A stretch of 64,000 nt of DNA, from positions 47,769,666 to 47,833,665 of the forward strand of contig CM055100.1 of the NCBI GenBank assembly GCA_029204225.1. The letters are read 5' to 3'. Below are positions 21,798-62,389 of this stretch, piece after piece; position 1 is the first letter of the stretch, and every line of letters begins with the position of its first letter. A model generated the notes under the pieces. The model was given only the letters and a program-made list of their open reading frames with translations, was not told the origin of the DNA and did not search any database. A program made the translations under genes and the position numbers. The stretch is from Diphasiastrum complanatum (Eukaryota; Streptophyta; Lycopodiopsida; Lycopodiales; Lycopodiaceae).

Positions 21798-23579
21798 AAT
21801 TAGTGGGGGTAGACATATCATTTTCGCCCCGGGTGAAAAAACGGTGGGTAGGACCACTTATGGCCATGATAGCACCCCACACAGACTTATCCCTTTACTA
21901 TTTACTCGTGTGAAACTGGCAATCATTAGATTGATTACATGTGGCAGCTGTAGCGTCCAAGTACGTGTCACATTCGACGGCCTCACATCGGGGCTATGTA
22001 TGATGTAGCCACCTCCCGCTTACATGCTACAATGCGTAATGGCCCACTGATGTGCTCTAATCCGTAACGGCAAGCAGATGCGTCGTAGTAGGCTCCATTG
22101 AAGTTGAAAGCCCTCTTTCTTTAATCATTTCCTCCCCCCCCCCCTCCTACAAACAAAGTTTTTTTTTTTTGTTTAAGGTGTCTTTGGTGGTGGTTTGCCA
22201 CTCGGTTTGTGTCATGTCCTCACATGTGGCCTTGTAGGTGTTGTCTCTCTTGGTGGTGGCCACCTTGGGGACCATCTCCATTGAGCATGAATCATGATGG
22301 GCCAATGTTCAGATTTTAAGTCTTTATAGAGGTGGTGTGGAAGCGAGTTATGTGCTCGAAATGGTCTAGTTTTAAAAACCACGATGATCTTTAAAACCCC
22401 TCTCTAACTCAATGCGGCATGAACATCTCATGCACGTCCTGTAGATGACAAGATTGTAGCCCGATTCTAGATGGGTATAGGTCCCGACTCGCTCTCTCCT
22501 CCTAACTATCTAGGTCCCTTCCAATTTTGATTTATGTTACTAAAGGTTAAGATTTTGGGCTTTGCCATGATATCATGATGAGCTTCTAAAAAATGAGCTT
22601 TTTGTTTAGGCAAGTTGAAGCCGAAAGCTCTTCTTTCCAAAAACAGTTTAGAAAACGTTTTGCAAATGGTGGCCCAAGAATTCGGCGAGTCAAGTTTCTA
22701 GTGTTAAACCACCTCACTCCAAATGGTCCCCGACTATGTGATTTCCTTGAGATTTTCCTACTTTTTGGGTAGTAGAAGGTACCCAGTTATCGGTACGAGG
22801 TTACGGTACGAGGTTACAGTGTAGCTTACTTGGTGTCATGCCATTGATTTTTGGTTGGGACCTTGGCAAACTCCGACGAATCCATTGCATAGTTGCATTT
22901 TGATTTCTTGCACGTTGTCACTCAGTGGCATGCTATGTCGTAAGATGTCATTCGGTTGGCACTGTCTACCCTAAAACAATCATGCTCTCCAAATATCGGA
23001 AGGAATAGAAAAACTGGAGGAATCGACAAATCAAAATGCAAACCACCGACTATTTCTTTTTACCTCATCTTTAAGAGGTTGACAATGAAAATTTTTAATG
23101 TCGCGGCGACTTGGATGCTAGCAAGTAGCATCCAATCAAAATTCGACACACGTAAAATACCCGATGGTTAATCCATGAAAGGTGGCAAAATCTGAAGGCC
23201 CATAAAAAATATAGAGAGAGTGGTGGCAAAATTAAAATACAGGCTTGCGGTTACGATACGAGGGTTGCCAACCTCCGTCGGCGCCAGGTCACATCGTCGC
23301 ATGTGACTCAGGCCGCCTCTGGCGCCGGTGAGGGGAGGCAGCGGCAGCGATGATGGAGCTGCTGCAGCACCAGTAGCTGCCTCCTCCTCGTCTTCCTCTT
23401 CTGCTTTCTCATCATTCGCCCTCCCTCCCTCGCGTTTCCTGTTGCTGTTATTATTATTATGGGATGCGGCATGTGGCATGTGTGGGGTTTCTCGCCTTCA
23501 TGGCGCTCAGGAGCGGGAGCAGCGGCGGTGGGTGATCAATGCGAGCGAGAACGCTGTGATCCAGCAGCAGACAGCAGCG
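21798..23579. other. Intergenic DNA, GC-richer towards 23.3 kb
   Basis: No gene assigned. A small duplicated word, GGTACGAGGTTAC, occurs at about 22793 and 22805. From about 23270 GC content and CpG rise (GGCGCCGGTG, GGGAGCAGCGGCGG), which may mark the distal promoter of the gene at 24131. Confidence 0.45.
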
Positions 23580-23594
23580 CCTTTTGCCCATTCA

Positions 23595-24130
23595 AGTCGC
23601 TGTTGCAATCTGCATTTCATTCCTTGTTGCAATCTATCCGCATTTCATTTCTTGCTGTAATCTGCGTTTTGTTTATTGCTGCAGCAGCTGCAGAAGCATT
23701 GCCGCTTGATGCAGCTTACAGTAGAATAGGCTTAGCAATTCACAGTTTGAGCTTGCTATGTAATCCGTCTGCCTTTGTTTGCTTCATCAGCATTAAGTTT
23801 TGATTGCTGGGTCTGTGGCGCCACTGCCTCGCAGCCATTTTGCACAAGCATTGCCTTTGGATGTAACCCACAGTAGAGTAGAGTAGCTGAGCAATTCACT
23901 ATTTGACCTCGCTCTCGCCTCCGTCTGCCTTTGGTATGCTTCACCCGCAATCGGATTTGATTGTTGGGGTTATGGTTACTACCTCGCGGCCATTGCGGCT
24001 GCAGAAGCCTTGCCTTTTGATGCCGCTACAGTAAAGTTTTAGGCTGAGCATTCCATGTTTGAGCTCGCTCTGGAATCTATCTGCCTTAGTTTGCTTCATC
24101 CGCAGCTGTTTTGATTGTTGGGTCTGAGAT
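23595..24130 (+). repeat. Tandem repeats forming the 5' flank of the cupin-like gene
   Basis: Short ~27-bp units (GTTGCAATCTGCATTTCATTCCTT-like) lie at 23600-23680. They are followed by three diverged copies of a ~155-bp unit. Anchors CAGAAGCATTGCC, CACAAGCATTGCC and CAGAAGCCTTGCC occur at 23691, 23843 and 24002; TGATTGYTGGG occurs at 23801, 23958 and 24112. The last copy ends at the ATG of the gene, so the 5' UTR and proximal promoter appear to have grown by tandem duplication. Confidence 0.8.
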
Positions 24131-26955
24131 ATGGCGCTGATGAAGTGGAAATTGCAGCACAAGGCTCTGGGTGTGCTATGTCTGCTCCTGATTGCAGCAA
24201 GTCAGGTTTCGAGGATCTTACCTGCCCATGATCGCCTTCTCTTCTCGTTATCTCGTCAATCCGAGTTGCATTCTTCGTTTATTAAAACTGATAATGCTCG
24301 CATTGCCAATCACGGAGCTCCCTTCATTCGAGAAATCAATGTCGATTCTAAACCAAAGCGAAGTACATTCTGGAAGAATTCCTCCCCGAAGAGCATGAAC
24401 AATGCCAATGCTGCCGTATCTGCAGTGGAAACAGCCTCCTCCTCTATGTTAATTTCTCAGCAGGGATATGTAGGTCCATTCTCGTCTTTATCAAATGAAG
24501 AAGTAGCGTTGTTCCCCAAAATCATGAAGGACTGGCAGAAGTTGATGTTAAATTATGCAGAAAAATTGACTGAAATGGGGTTGGAAGAGCTATACAATGC
24601 AAGCTGCTACCTTTGGCTTACTGATTGCTATAAGCTTGCAGAGCACAGCGGCATACTGAAAGTAAGTCCAATTTTGTGATATTCTTTATCCTGATTTTTT
24701 TTTTGTCTTCCATGTCCACTTTTGTGTTGCTTATTGTAGTCCAGCTCCTGACCTCAAGCAAAGGAAAGAAAGTCTTAACCTTCATACTACATTATGGGTT
24801 GGATTTATTTCTCACAAGTGTGATAACAAGTAATTTCTCTAAGCATCGATTTGTGATTCCTAACATGTACTGGGTTGCTGATCAGCATGTGAAGGAGCTG
24901 CTGGGTGAAAGGGTTGTGGCGTATGGAATGCGTTTTTGGGAAGCTCAAGCTGAATCCGAAAGGAAGATGGAAATGCATTACGAGGGCTACGGCTGTAATA
25001 CTGTGCATGTTCTTGCTGGAAGCGGTGTTAAGTTGATAAAAGGATCATATTTCATGGACGCAAGGATGGCGCTCGATGTTTGGCGGCTGCTCCCACAGCT
25101 GGAGGGGGTATTTTCTAATCGGCAACCTCGAGATCGATCCAGACTAACAAATGCAGTATGTTTATAGTAGAAAAATCTTGCCTTTCTATAGAACACAATT
25201 GCTGATGACGAGTGCAACATGACTGAACCAATGCTGCTTTGATTGCTCAATCTTTTCTGCATGCGAAACCGTCTTTCTAGTCATCTTCACGTATTGGGAA
25301 ATGGTCTTTTAGCGAACTTCACGGGTACATCTGTGGCAAGGATCATTTGAGAAAGTGCATCGATCCCGATAAGGGTGAGATTGTAACTTCAAAATCGCCC
25401 GACCCACCAGTAAAGGTCACTCCAGAGTCCAAAGGCCATTATTTTACGTGTTGAATGTTAAACAAAATTTAACTCAACTTACCCAAAACGATCCTGTGAT
25501 GTGGCGTCTAACATTTTCATGCATCATCATCCCCTATGATATATTTATTCACCAAACGGGTGGTCAAAATCACGATGAGCAGATAAAAACTTGTTATGGG
25601 CTTCCAAATATCTAGTTTTAAATTTTTATGGTTTACAATTCTGTGAAGGGGACTCTTCTATCTTGAAATATTGTTCGTGCAAAAATTTGAGAAAAGCTTT
25701 CACTGATATGTTAAAGCTGAGGATTTATCATCTATTTGTGCTCGTCAAGCTATACCTACATTCACATCTGAATTTTTTTTCACTGTCTAAGCAGGCTATA
25801 GTCTCAAGAGTTACCTCTCACGTGAGAAGGGATGATGTGAAGTTGGTATATCTAGATGCTGGGCCAAATGATATTCTAGTGTTGAGTGGAAAAGGGGTCT
25901 ATGCAGCAATCAATACAGCAAACCAATCAAGAGTTTCAATGTTGGTGCAATTTGCCTCTGCTGATTGTAAACTACGTGATCCACAGCTTGTTCAGCCTTC
26001 AAAAGCTACACCCATTAGTAACCGTTTGCCTCCAGCATTGCTTGTTTCTGGTTTTACTTCTGGCATAGACGTCATGAATGATATAAGACTTTCAATGGCT
26101 ACACAGGAAGTTATGGTCTTTGTAGAGGGGCAAGGCATTAAGGATAACTTTAATGTCAACTCATCTGGATCCTATCTCGAAGGCAATGTCACCGTTTTTA
26201 GGGGAGTGGGTGTGGATGGAATTTACAAATCAACTCATGGTTTTAGTGAAAAGACTTATGGGATTGGCTTCTCTCCTCTTTTGCATAGGATCAAAGTGGA
26301 TTGCCTTACCTCAATTGGCACAGTCCGCAGCTCTAAAAAATTCGTCTCTCATGCATACGATGAGGTTGTGGTAGTGTTAGATGGTCTACTGATGCACCAC
26401 CGCACAGCGAAGGAACTGACAGGAGTACAGGAAGTTAAAGAATTGGCTGTCGGTCATGTGGCATACTTGTCAAACAGACTCTGGCATGCTCTAGTAGAAG
26501 CCCTTCCAGGGACATCATTCATTCTTGTAAGTTGGGCTGTTGAGGAGCCCCCTCATTTACCACTAGCATTTGCTGGATCGTCCTTGAGGAGATCAATTTC
26601 TCAGGGAATTTACTTGTTCGAGGAACCATTAGCTGGGCTTGGTGCCCTGGAAGGGAAAACAGTGGTTCTTCAAGGTGGTCAGGCTTATGATCCAGCAAAC
26701 GACATGGGCAGCAGTGATGTATTGGTGGTGGTAGTGAAAGGTTTGTTTTTGCAGGTGCTTCCATTGTCTATGTACTTGGAGAAGTCTGACGTGTTGTTAA
26801 TTCCCATGGGGGTTCCTTGTGTTCTTTGGAATACGAGTAAGTGGCCTGTCGTTGTGGTTGTGCTGCACTTTTACCAAGAATCGGCAGTATCAGACGCCAT
26901 TAATTCTTACTTGCAGGAAGCTTCTTATAGAACTAGTGGTAGAATAATGAGGTAG
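24131..26955 (+). CDS. Membrane-anchored cupin-like protein, 3 exons
   Basis: ATG 24131 opens a 177-codon exon ending at donor GTAAGT (24662). Exon 2 ends at 25155 before a good donor, GTATGT. Exon 3 begins at 25795 after TTTTTTTTCACTGTCTAAGCAG and ends at TAG 26953-26955. The start of exon 2 is uncertain: 24745 or 24844 both keep phase, giving about 700 or 667 residues. A hydrophobic segment (LGVLCLLLIAASQV, residues ~13-26) suggests a signal anchor or cleaved signal. Exon 3 contains two beta-rich stretches of cupin character: DEVVVVLDG...GHVAYLSNRLWHALVEA...FILVSW, and DVLVVVVKG...SDVLLIPMGVPCVLWN...VVVVLHF. The usual HxH metal ligands are not obvious. I do not recognise a named family, so the cupin call is by pattern only. 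All three exons are open, so the gene is likely functional. Confidence 0.7.
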
Positions 26956-28559
26956 TTGTTTTGATATGCAAGGAGAATTTGGCTCTATTTTCATGGTATT
27001 TATTCACTGTGCATGGAATCACAAGGCTTGCACTTATTCTATGTTTGTATGGCTTCTCTGGCTGGTAACACTGCGTCAATGGCAAAATCTGCTCTTGGTC
27101 TTATCCATTTTGCTCTTATTAGCTAGTAATCAAGTTAGTGGTTGTCTCGTTCCGAGCAAGGTGATGTCTTGTAAGGAAGTTTTCGTCGCTCAGCTAGACG
27201 AATTGAAAGGATGAACCTACAGTAAACATTTTTACATACTCTGTAACTCTTTCTACTTGTTGGCTGAGCAGAGATAAACTCCTTGAATAGCTGTGTTCCA
27301 GATTTATTTGAATCATAAACTGATTATTTGGTAGTCTTAATAGCTCTGTTTCTGATTTAACTGAATCATAAACTGATTATTTGCGCTTCCCGGTTTGTTA
27401 GACATGAAAAGGAGTGCTCTGTGCTCTAATTCATAATCAAAGTGCACTAAATTTATACTTCTTGTTGGCCTTAAGTGCATGGGGTCAGGTTATAAGCTGA
27501 TCGCTCCAGGCTTGAAAATTCTGATTTTGAAAAGGCCAAAAACATTGCAGTTAAGATATACGGTCTAGTTTCTCCCAGACTTTCGTGTAGAACTGTCACA
27601 AAGCCTTGAACTGGATTGGGTTTAACATAGATCAAGGAATCTTTTCAAAAACTTAGCCCCTGAAGCTTACCGTTGATGCATCTGTGAACAATAGCAGTTT
27701 GTTGAGAGATTGTCTTCCGAGGGGGTAAGGTATTCAGTATTGTTTATTGGCTTGCGTATGCATTAAAGGTTTATCTCTGCTTGTTTTGCATCAAAGTTTC
27801 TGGTTGTTGCATAAAGACCCTAACAAATCAGATTTTACAAATTTGTTCAAAAACTCTAATCCATATCTTTACTTTCTGTTAAGTTGTTTGGGTTTTTTAT
27901 TCTGCAATTAATGTGTATAGCCCTCTAAGTCAAGTCTACATAAAAAACTTTCATGTAAATTTTGATATGCAGATGTTATCAGCAAATAATTCTCTTATTC
28001 ATGAGCTTTCTGTTTGGCACCATCTCCACAAGTCACAGCTGAAGGAAATATTTGCATTGTTATTAAAAACTTTTGACACAAAGTGAATGTTCTGAGAGTT
28101 ATCATGATAAAGGGTTAAACGAATAGATGGAAATATTGGAAAGCTAAACACTGGAAGGTGCAGGAATGGATAGCAACTAAATCGTATATCCATTCGAGGT
28201 GGAGACAATGATAATAAAAATTGAATGTTTTAGAGATAACAAAATGCACCAAGAGAATGAATAGGGTTGGTATCTTCAAATATGAAGATAATATCAGGAA
28301 AGAACTTGTGATAGATAAGTATATTTACTCTATGCATGGTGCTGGATAAGTAGAATTAATCTGTATGCATGGAAGCACGGTTATCTCGACAAATAACACA
28401 ATCTTCTTATATTGTCCATCTCTAACAATGAACTTGCTTAGTAGATCATCTTCTGCCTGAAACATAATAATTGGTTTTCTGGTCTTGTTAATCAAAACAC
28501 TACTCTTGTCGATTGTACATCATGCTACATAACACCGTCATCCATCAAGACCTATGTTG
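26956..28559. other. 3' flank of the cupin-like gene and intergenic DNA
   Basis: No convincing gene. An open frame at 26966-27214 is hydrophobic and unstructured and probably belongs to the 3' UTR. A short duplication, CTGATTTAACTGAATCATAAACTGATTATTTG-like, appears twice at about 27298-27382. Confidence 0.45.
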
Positions 28560-28689
28560 ATAAACACAAGCCAATCATGATCAAAGTCACGTTTCTACAA
28601 GAATTATCAAAGCCTGATCTCCCTCTCAAAAGGGTTGATTTATATGGGCAATATCTGGATTTGTCTTTAACATCATATTTACCCTTGAT

Positions 28690-29270
28690 AATTATGACAA
28701 ATCCAACACTCGTTTCAATGTAGATCTCAAGGATTTGCTCATCAAGGATAAAAATAGAAATTTGATAGCATGATACTTAGTTGCATGAAACAAACATGAT
28801 GATGACTTTTGAAAGTTCCATAATTGTGCACATGTTTGTCTATATATAAACAATGGACTAGAATGGTGACATTGCAAAAAAGTACAAAAATGTAATTTGA
28901 AAAGATTGTAAAAGAAGTGCAAATAAATTGATCTCATGCCTTTTTGGAACTTTGGAGTGCTATGACTTTCAAAATCCAATATTGAGCTTGTGGACTTCCT
29001 ATCAATCTTGTCACTTGCAAAATTTGAATCGGAAAAGCCAATCAAGCAAAGTTATCTCCTTGATATAGAATTCCAAAATCTAGAGTACTAGAAAGGTACC
29101 TAAGCACTCTCTTGGCTAACTTTCAATGATGGATCAAAGGAGTTTTTTTTTACTTTGAAGTAGCACACTTGGATTGACAAATAAGGCTATAAGAAGATGT
29201 CTACCTCAAGATCCAAGATATAGTGCAAAGATCCAAGGTCTTGCATTTTAAACTCTTTTCCTAGAGCTAG
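28690..29270 (-). pseudogene. Copia RT/RNase H remnant
   Basis: Minus-strand translation near 29045-28960 gives GFSDSNFASDKIDRKSTSS, the start of the copia RNase H domain (Y.DADWAGD..DRKSTSG), followed by unrelated or heavily mutated sequence. Upstream bases (29050-29200) can be read as the end of RT with several stops. Confidence 0.6.
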
Positions 29271-29329
29271 TTTTGCCTCATCAATGATCTGTTTCCACAA
29301 CAAATAATGTCATCTATTCATCTGTGTCT

Positions 29330-29724
29330 TACGTAGATGTTTGTATGTTGTGATCTGATTGCATTACTCTATCTTGCTTGACACGCTCGTTCACTCACTT
29401 TGACATATCACGGACGTCTCTGACTCCTCTACATTTGATCAAACTACGATCGTCTCTGACGCCTGAGGAACAAGCGCAAAACCTCTGCCCCATAGTTGTC
29501 ATTCCATAATTTAACATTCCAAATAACTCTTACACTTTGGTGGATGCGATCACCCTGATACTTGATCGTGCATTTGTTTTTAAAATCGGTTCTACATCGG
29601 GGCGGGAGCTGTTCTGCACTATTTTATTTCCTCCTGTTTGGATTGAACAAGTGGTAACAGAGCCTCTCGACTTACTAGTTTAGTCTCCTTCATTCATTTC
29701 ACTCATCCACTTGGTTCCACCAGT
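29330..29724 (+). repeat. Presumed 5' LTR end and leader of a copia element
   Basis: Positions are approximate. The stretch precedes two PBS-like sites (TGGTAACAGAGCC at 29652 and TGGTATCAGAGCACCA at 29725), and a gag begins at 29782. Two copies of CGTCTCTGAC occur at about 29415 and 29451. No partner LTR was found. Confidence 0.4.
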
Positions 29725-29740
29725 TGGTATCAGAGCACCA
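29725..29740 (+). promoter_or_regulatory. Copia primer-binding site
   Basis: TGGTATCAGAGCACCA is the typical copia PBS complementary to the 3' end of plant initiator tRNA-Met. It sits 57 bp before the gag ATG. Confidence 0.75.
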
Positions 29741-29781
29741 GTTAAGTAAACTGAGAGTCTATCTATTTTAGTTACTGTCAA

Positions 29782-30050
29782 CATGTCTTCTACAGGTTAC
29801 ACTTCGTCTTCTTCATCCAACGAAGTTAGATCATTGACAAGTCCAACGGGTCTAATTTCTACATCTAGAAGTTGAAACTCTGGATGATGCTGACAGACAG
29901 AGATCTCTTGGATGTTGTAGACGGGTCTGACCCAAAACCAGACGATGCTGATCTTCTGCTAGCAAAGGCTTGGAAGATAAAAGATCAGAAGGCCCTAGCA
30001 TCGATCACGCTGAATCTGGCCGACTCTCGTTACCATTTGCAAGTCCTCCA
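29782..30050 (+). pseudogene. Copia gag N-terminus, truncated
   Basis: From ATG 29782 a Ser/Thr-rich start passes, after a frame slip, into IDKSNGSNFYI, TAG, KLKLWMMLTDRDLLDVVDG and WKIKDQKALASITLNLADS. This matches the copia Gag start (LDG.NY..WK..L...L...DLW.VV.G...........A...I.L.L.D), with the conserved Trp codon changed to TAG at 29869-29871. Homology ends near 30050. Confidence 0.7.
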
Positions 30051-31483
30051 AGGAAGAACTAGACTTGTTACACATTTAATGTGCATGTTTCTCCTTGTTG
30101 ACCATTTTTGTTCACACATCCATTTTACACATCCATCTCTCACTTATCGCATTTACTTAGACTATCATTTACCTTTTGTACACACCTTTTCATATAGAGA
30201 AGTCATTTTTCCCTACTTTATTCTCCATACATCCACAAAAAAAAAAAAAAACAACTTTTATACTACTAATGAGGATATGTTAGGGTGAAAGCACATGTAC
30301 TGACATCCAATGGGCAGCATTACCACATGTACAAAGGTGGATGATACCAATGTTTGGGAAAGTCGACATCTTTGGAGAATGGAACCGACATCTTTCGTCG
30401 AAAACCTATTTCATGAAAAACTAAAAAGAAGTTTACTTTAAAAAAACCGACAAGTTTTTTTAAATGCGAGAAATTTTGTTTTTGTCATTTTTATATGAAG
30501 GAAATTTAGTTATAGTAAAGTAAGGAGATCCTTACAAAACTTGGCTTACATAGGTTTATTGAGTTAGTAAAATAATCTATGAATGTGCAGTATTCTGCTG
30601 GCAAAAAATATAGGATTTGAGGGGAAAATTTTTTAAAAAGCGATAGCTTAAAAAAAATGCAGGATATTGGAGGGAAACCCCAAAGAGATTTCCCAAACAT
30701 TGGATGGCCAAATCTTTGGAAAATGTTCACAATGATTGCATCAAAAGCATGAGGAAGTGGAATACCAACCAAGCACGCCATTAACATATTGACTTCTCAT
30801 TCTCAAGGCTCATTAATTCCTACATCAATTGGGGAATCACAAGAGTCAAAGTATATATGAATGAAACTTGGAAATCCAGGAATGCACAATTGCAGATGAT
30901 GTGCTTCCTATTTGTGTTTGGATGATGGAAAGGCAAATATTGAGAACTTGATTCCTATTAATGAGGGTCAGGAGACGAATGGTTTTTCCTTCGATGGATG
31001 GAGTAAAGTTCGAGGTAGACCTACTCCAAGATACCTTTGCTTGTTCTAAGAGTAAGCCTTTTTCATTGACTACAAATTCATTGCCCATCAATGAATTATA
31101 GCGTAGATTTTATTTGCTTTGACCATTTAAAACTCAGCATCTGTACTAATGTTTTCTGTTAAATCACACCCATAATTTTTGCTGTTCAAACGTTCTATAT
31201 TTCAAGGCGTAGATTGAAAAGAGCTTTAGAAGTTCAATTGAAATTTATCTGTACTTGTCATTCATATTTGAAATTTCAGGTCCTACAAAAAGTAACGAGC
31301 TGGTTAGGACTTTTCCTCTCCATGAGGTCAGAGCTTCGAGTCAAATTTGCTTCATTGATTATAACATGATATTGATTATTTGTCTAAAAATCTTTATCAA
31401 GTGTGATATTTAATGAGATCATACTATTTCAGTCAAATGTTATGTTATGGCAAACCTTCACCAAAATTTTATGGCAATTTCTA
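30051..31483. other. Intergenic DNA, no gene supported
   Basis: Contains a 16-bp A run (about 30236-30251) at the edge of a pyrimidine-rich segment, possibly a retroposed 3' end. No coding signal. Confidence 0.4.
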
Positions 31484-32104
31484 TTACTTGTTGCCAATTG
31501 ATATACAATTTTTCATCGTCAGCAGCCAACTGAAACATAGCAGATTGAATAAATAACCTCCTTGTCTCAAAAAACCCATCTTGGTATCCAAAGCCTCTTG
31601 AGAGAGACACAAATCAGCATAAGAAAGACAACTGTCAATTAGAAACATATTAAGTACTTCCATGCCCAGCACTCTGTTCAAAGAAAGAACAGGAAACAAG
31701 TCCTTGAATATTCATGGCCATCTAACAGATCACACTGTAAGAAACAAAGAATTTAGGAGAATTTTATATGAAGTGGAAGGCAAACAGTATCTTAACACAC
31801 TTAAAGAAGTACACACACATGCTAAAATGATCCATATCTCAAAGAATCCAAGAAAGGGCAAACGAATTTGAATCTTCTACTAAGCAATGTACTGCAAGGT
31901 GATTTCCCAACGTACCAGGATAGTACAATGCAAAACTCAAAATAAATACAAAATGCTTTCTGTAGAACATCCCGAACTGAGGCAGTTCCTGAAAGAATGG
32001 CAAACTTTCCAAAAGCACTGGAGGTCTGACGTCAAAGGTCAGGAAAGTTCTGTTAGCTTTAAAGGCTGGTGATTTGAGTGTGCGCTGATCGTACACATGT
32101 CACC
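31484..32104. other. 3' flank of PAT24
   Basis: Sequence downstream of the PAT24 stop on the minus strand. It has no competing gene. The 3' UTR must lie here, but no clear AATAAA on the minus strand close to the stop fixes its end. Confidence 0.5.
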
Positions 32105-60105
<28,001 letters not shown>

Positions 60106-60600
60106 TTCCCCGCCCTTTTTGATCAATCAATCAATCAATGATACTATCCGAATCAATCCAAAACTGCTGCCACAGCCAAACTTCCTCCTCATCCTCATCC
60201 TCTCTTACATAATTCCATCAGCACAGATGCATGTTCACTGCTGCCAAAGCAAGCTTACGATCGCCATCGCCAGCCGTTCTCTGCCTCCTCGTCGATTGCT
60301 CTCGTCGTCTCCTCCTCCTCCTCCCACTGTTCCTATTGCTCCTCCCACGGGCCTTAATAACACGTTACACTTTAAGTCCTCCCAATTGGATGCCGGCCAC
60401 GCGTCACTGTGACACGTGTATATCTTTCGCATGGGAGGATCTGGATGCTTCTGAGAAGATCCAACGGTGGCGGATTTTAAATTGCTCCCTGCCGTTAAGT
60501 CTGCCACTCCACGTTCGTCTGCCTCCAAGGTCAATGCCCCCTTTGGCCCTTAAGTTAAGGGCCGACCCTACATGGCAAGCCGCCATCTAGTACATTTTCA
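60106..60600 (-). promoter_or_regulatory. PAT24 5' UTR and proximal promoter region
   Basis: Upstream of the chosen ATG. It contains a (TCAA)4 run at 60122-60139, CT-rich stretches on the plus strand (GA-rich on the coding strand, about 60290-60345) and GC-rich DNA with CACGCGTCACTGTGACACGTG near 60395-60418, which includes an ACGTG core. Transcription start not determined. Confidence 0.5.
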
Positions 60601-61829
60601 CGCGGCATGACTTTTCTAGAACAAAAATAAATAAAGGAAAAGGCCTTGTCAAGGGTCATAATATAGGGCACGGTGGTTGTCCATGCCAAACACTACATTA
60701 TTGAACCCTTTCACGAGAGTTTTATACTTCTCCGGGCAAAAAGGTTTTGTAAGCATCGCTGGGTAAGGTCGCATGAGTGGATGTATAATGAAAAGGCAAG
60801 AGATCCTCTACGATGTCTCTTTTTGTTGGTTGGTTGGTTTTATGCCGCATTACGTACGTAATTTTTTTGATGACATGCCAACCAACAATTTTTAGTATGC
60901 TTCAAAATGAAAGACCACTATTGAGATCTTGATGTAGAATCATGGTGGACAAGCATGATACATTGATTGCACTAGTAGGTCCCAGTCTATTGTAATAGAT
61001 TCAATCATGTGTGTATGGTAATGCTCCACCTTGGATCAACGAGTGCATTCCGCCAATTGAGGATTCATCATTTGAATTGATCAAATTTTTAAGATCAAGG
61101 TTACTTGGTATGTGATAGGCAAATCCTTGAAGACTTCAGAAGATATCAACCTCCTATCAAGGCATCACAACACGGTTGTGGTCATCAATTATGGTTTCAA
61201 AATATCAAAATTTAGTGCCACACATAAGGCATGTCTTTTTCCAATAATGGGTGAGAGGAGCATCTATTTAGTGGCATAGTTTTGTAATAAACCTCTAAAA
61301 GTATCCTACATTCCCAAGGAGGCCCCTCATTCATGTAGATAAATTGGGGTAATTTTGGATCGATGCTTGGGATTAATTGATAATTGTTTGTGTCTTGAAA
61401 ATTCATCAAAAATTTGTAGTGCCAGCAATTGAGATTGAGTCATTAAAGGGCAAAAAGATGCTTATCATTTTTAGTTGCTAATTATATTTTCCTAAAGTCT
61501 TGGTAAGCTTTGATATTTCCCAACAACAAAAATTGGCATCACAATGATAGGTGATATACGATCACTACTCAGCACATGGCAGATTATTTCTACTTGTAGT
61601 TACTTATTTAATTATTCCTTTACCATCAAGAAGTATCGAGGATTTAAGTGATAGGTACAAAGCATTTCTTCGTATTGATTTGATGTTCTCCATAACGGTT
61701 GGGAATCCCTTTAATGTTTTTCCATTTTCCATGCAAATACAACTCCGATTTTAATCAATAGCATTATATACTTAGGACTTTCTAAAAAGATAAGCATTTT
61801 AAAGTTTTAAAATTTGGCCTTCTCACACT
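60601..61829. other. Intergenic DNA, no gene supported
   Basis: Mostly AT-rich with scattered short frames. A minus-strand frame near 61212-61409 has no recognisable domain. Confidence 0.4.
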
Positions 61830-62350
61830 TCAACTTCTTGCACAATGTTTGGATTGATCATACCTTCTACCTTCTTGTCGTTGCATCTTCTTCTTCACTT
61901 CATTTTGCTTGAGATAATGAAAATCCTTGATGTCATGATTGGTTCTCTTGCAATACTTGCAAAATAGCTTGGTCTTGCATTTTTGCTTCTGTCGATCGTG
62001 TTGTTGATGCTGGTTCGAATTAGGTTGTTCAATGTTCATCTTCTTGTCCTTCGAATTCTTATTTTTCTCTGATTGTTGCTTATTCGAATATAAGACGACT
62101 TCCTTGTTATTCAAGAGGATAAGCTCTTCCTTCTTACTTCATGCAACAAATTTGTTGTCAACTTCTGGAGTAATAGCTCATGAGTATTGCTCAAAATCAG
62201 CACTAAATTGTTGTATGAGGGAGGAAGACTAGATAGAAGTGACATATTGGCATCTTCATCTGATATTGGAGAACCTATTGTAGCTAGCTAGTTAAGCAGC
62301 TAAGATGATCACTAATTGAATCAGAATGTCCCATGCTTCCTTGGCAGTGG
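61830..62350 (-). pseudogene. Inverted copia gag segment (UBN2 to zinc knuckle)
   Basis: The minus strand starts near 62350 with TAKEAWDIL (Gag UBN2 core), shows several stops, and ends with a lysine-rich stretch and LFCKYCKRTNHDIKDFHYLK, a knuckle whose last Cys is Phe. The matching protease segment lies immediately next to it but on the plus strand (62390-62735). Confidence 0.7.
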
Positions 62351-62389
62351 AACAATTAGCTAATTTCAGATTCTACAAAATTGCACATG

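Noticed and set aside
21721-22008. Glycine-rich plus-strand frame
   Set aside because: Glycines come from the poly-G tract; no start context or homology, and the tract length is unreliable.
23168-23803. Ala/Ser-rich frames on both strands upstream of the cupin-like gene
   Set aside because: Low-complexity GC-rich promoter DNA; frames overlap on both strands without splice or domain evidence.
26966-27214. 82-codon hydrophobic frame after the cupin-like gene stop
   Set aside because: No domain, directly downstream of a clear stop codon; more likely 3' UTR.
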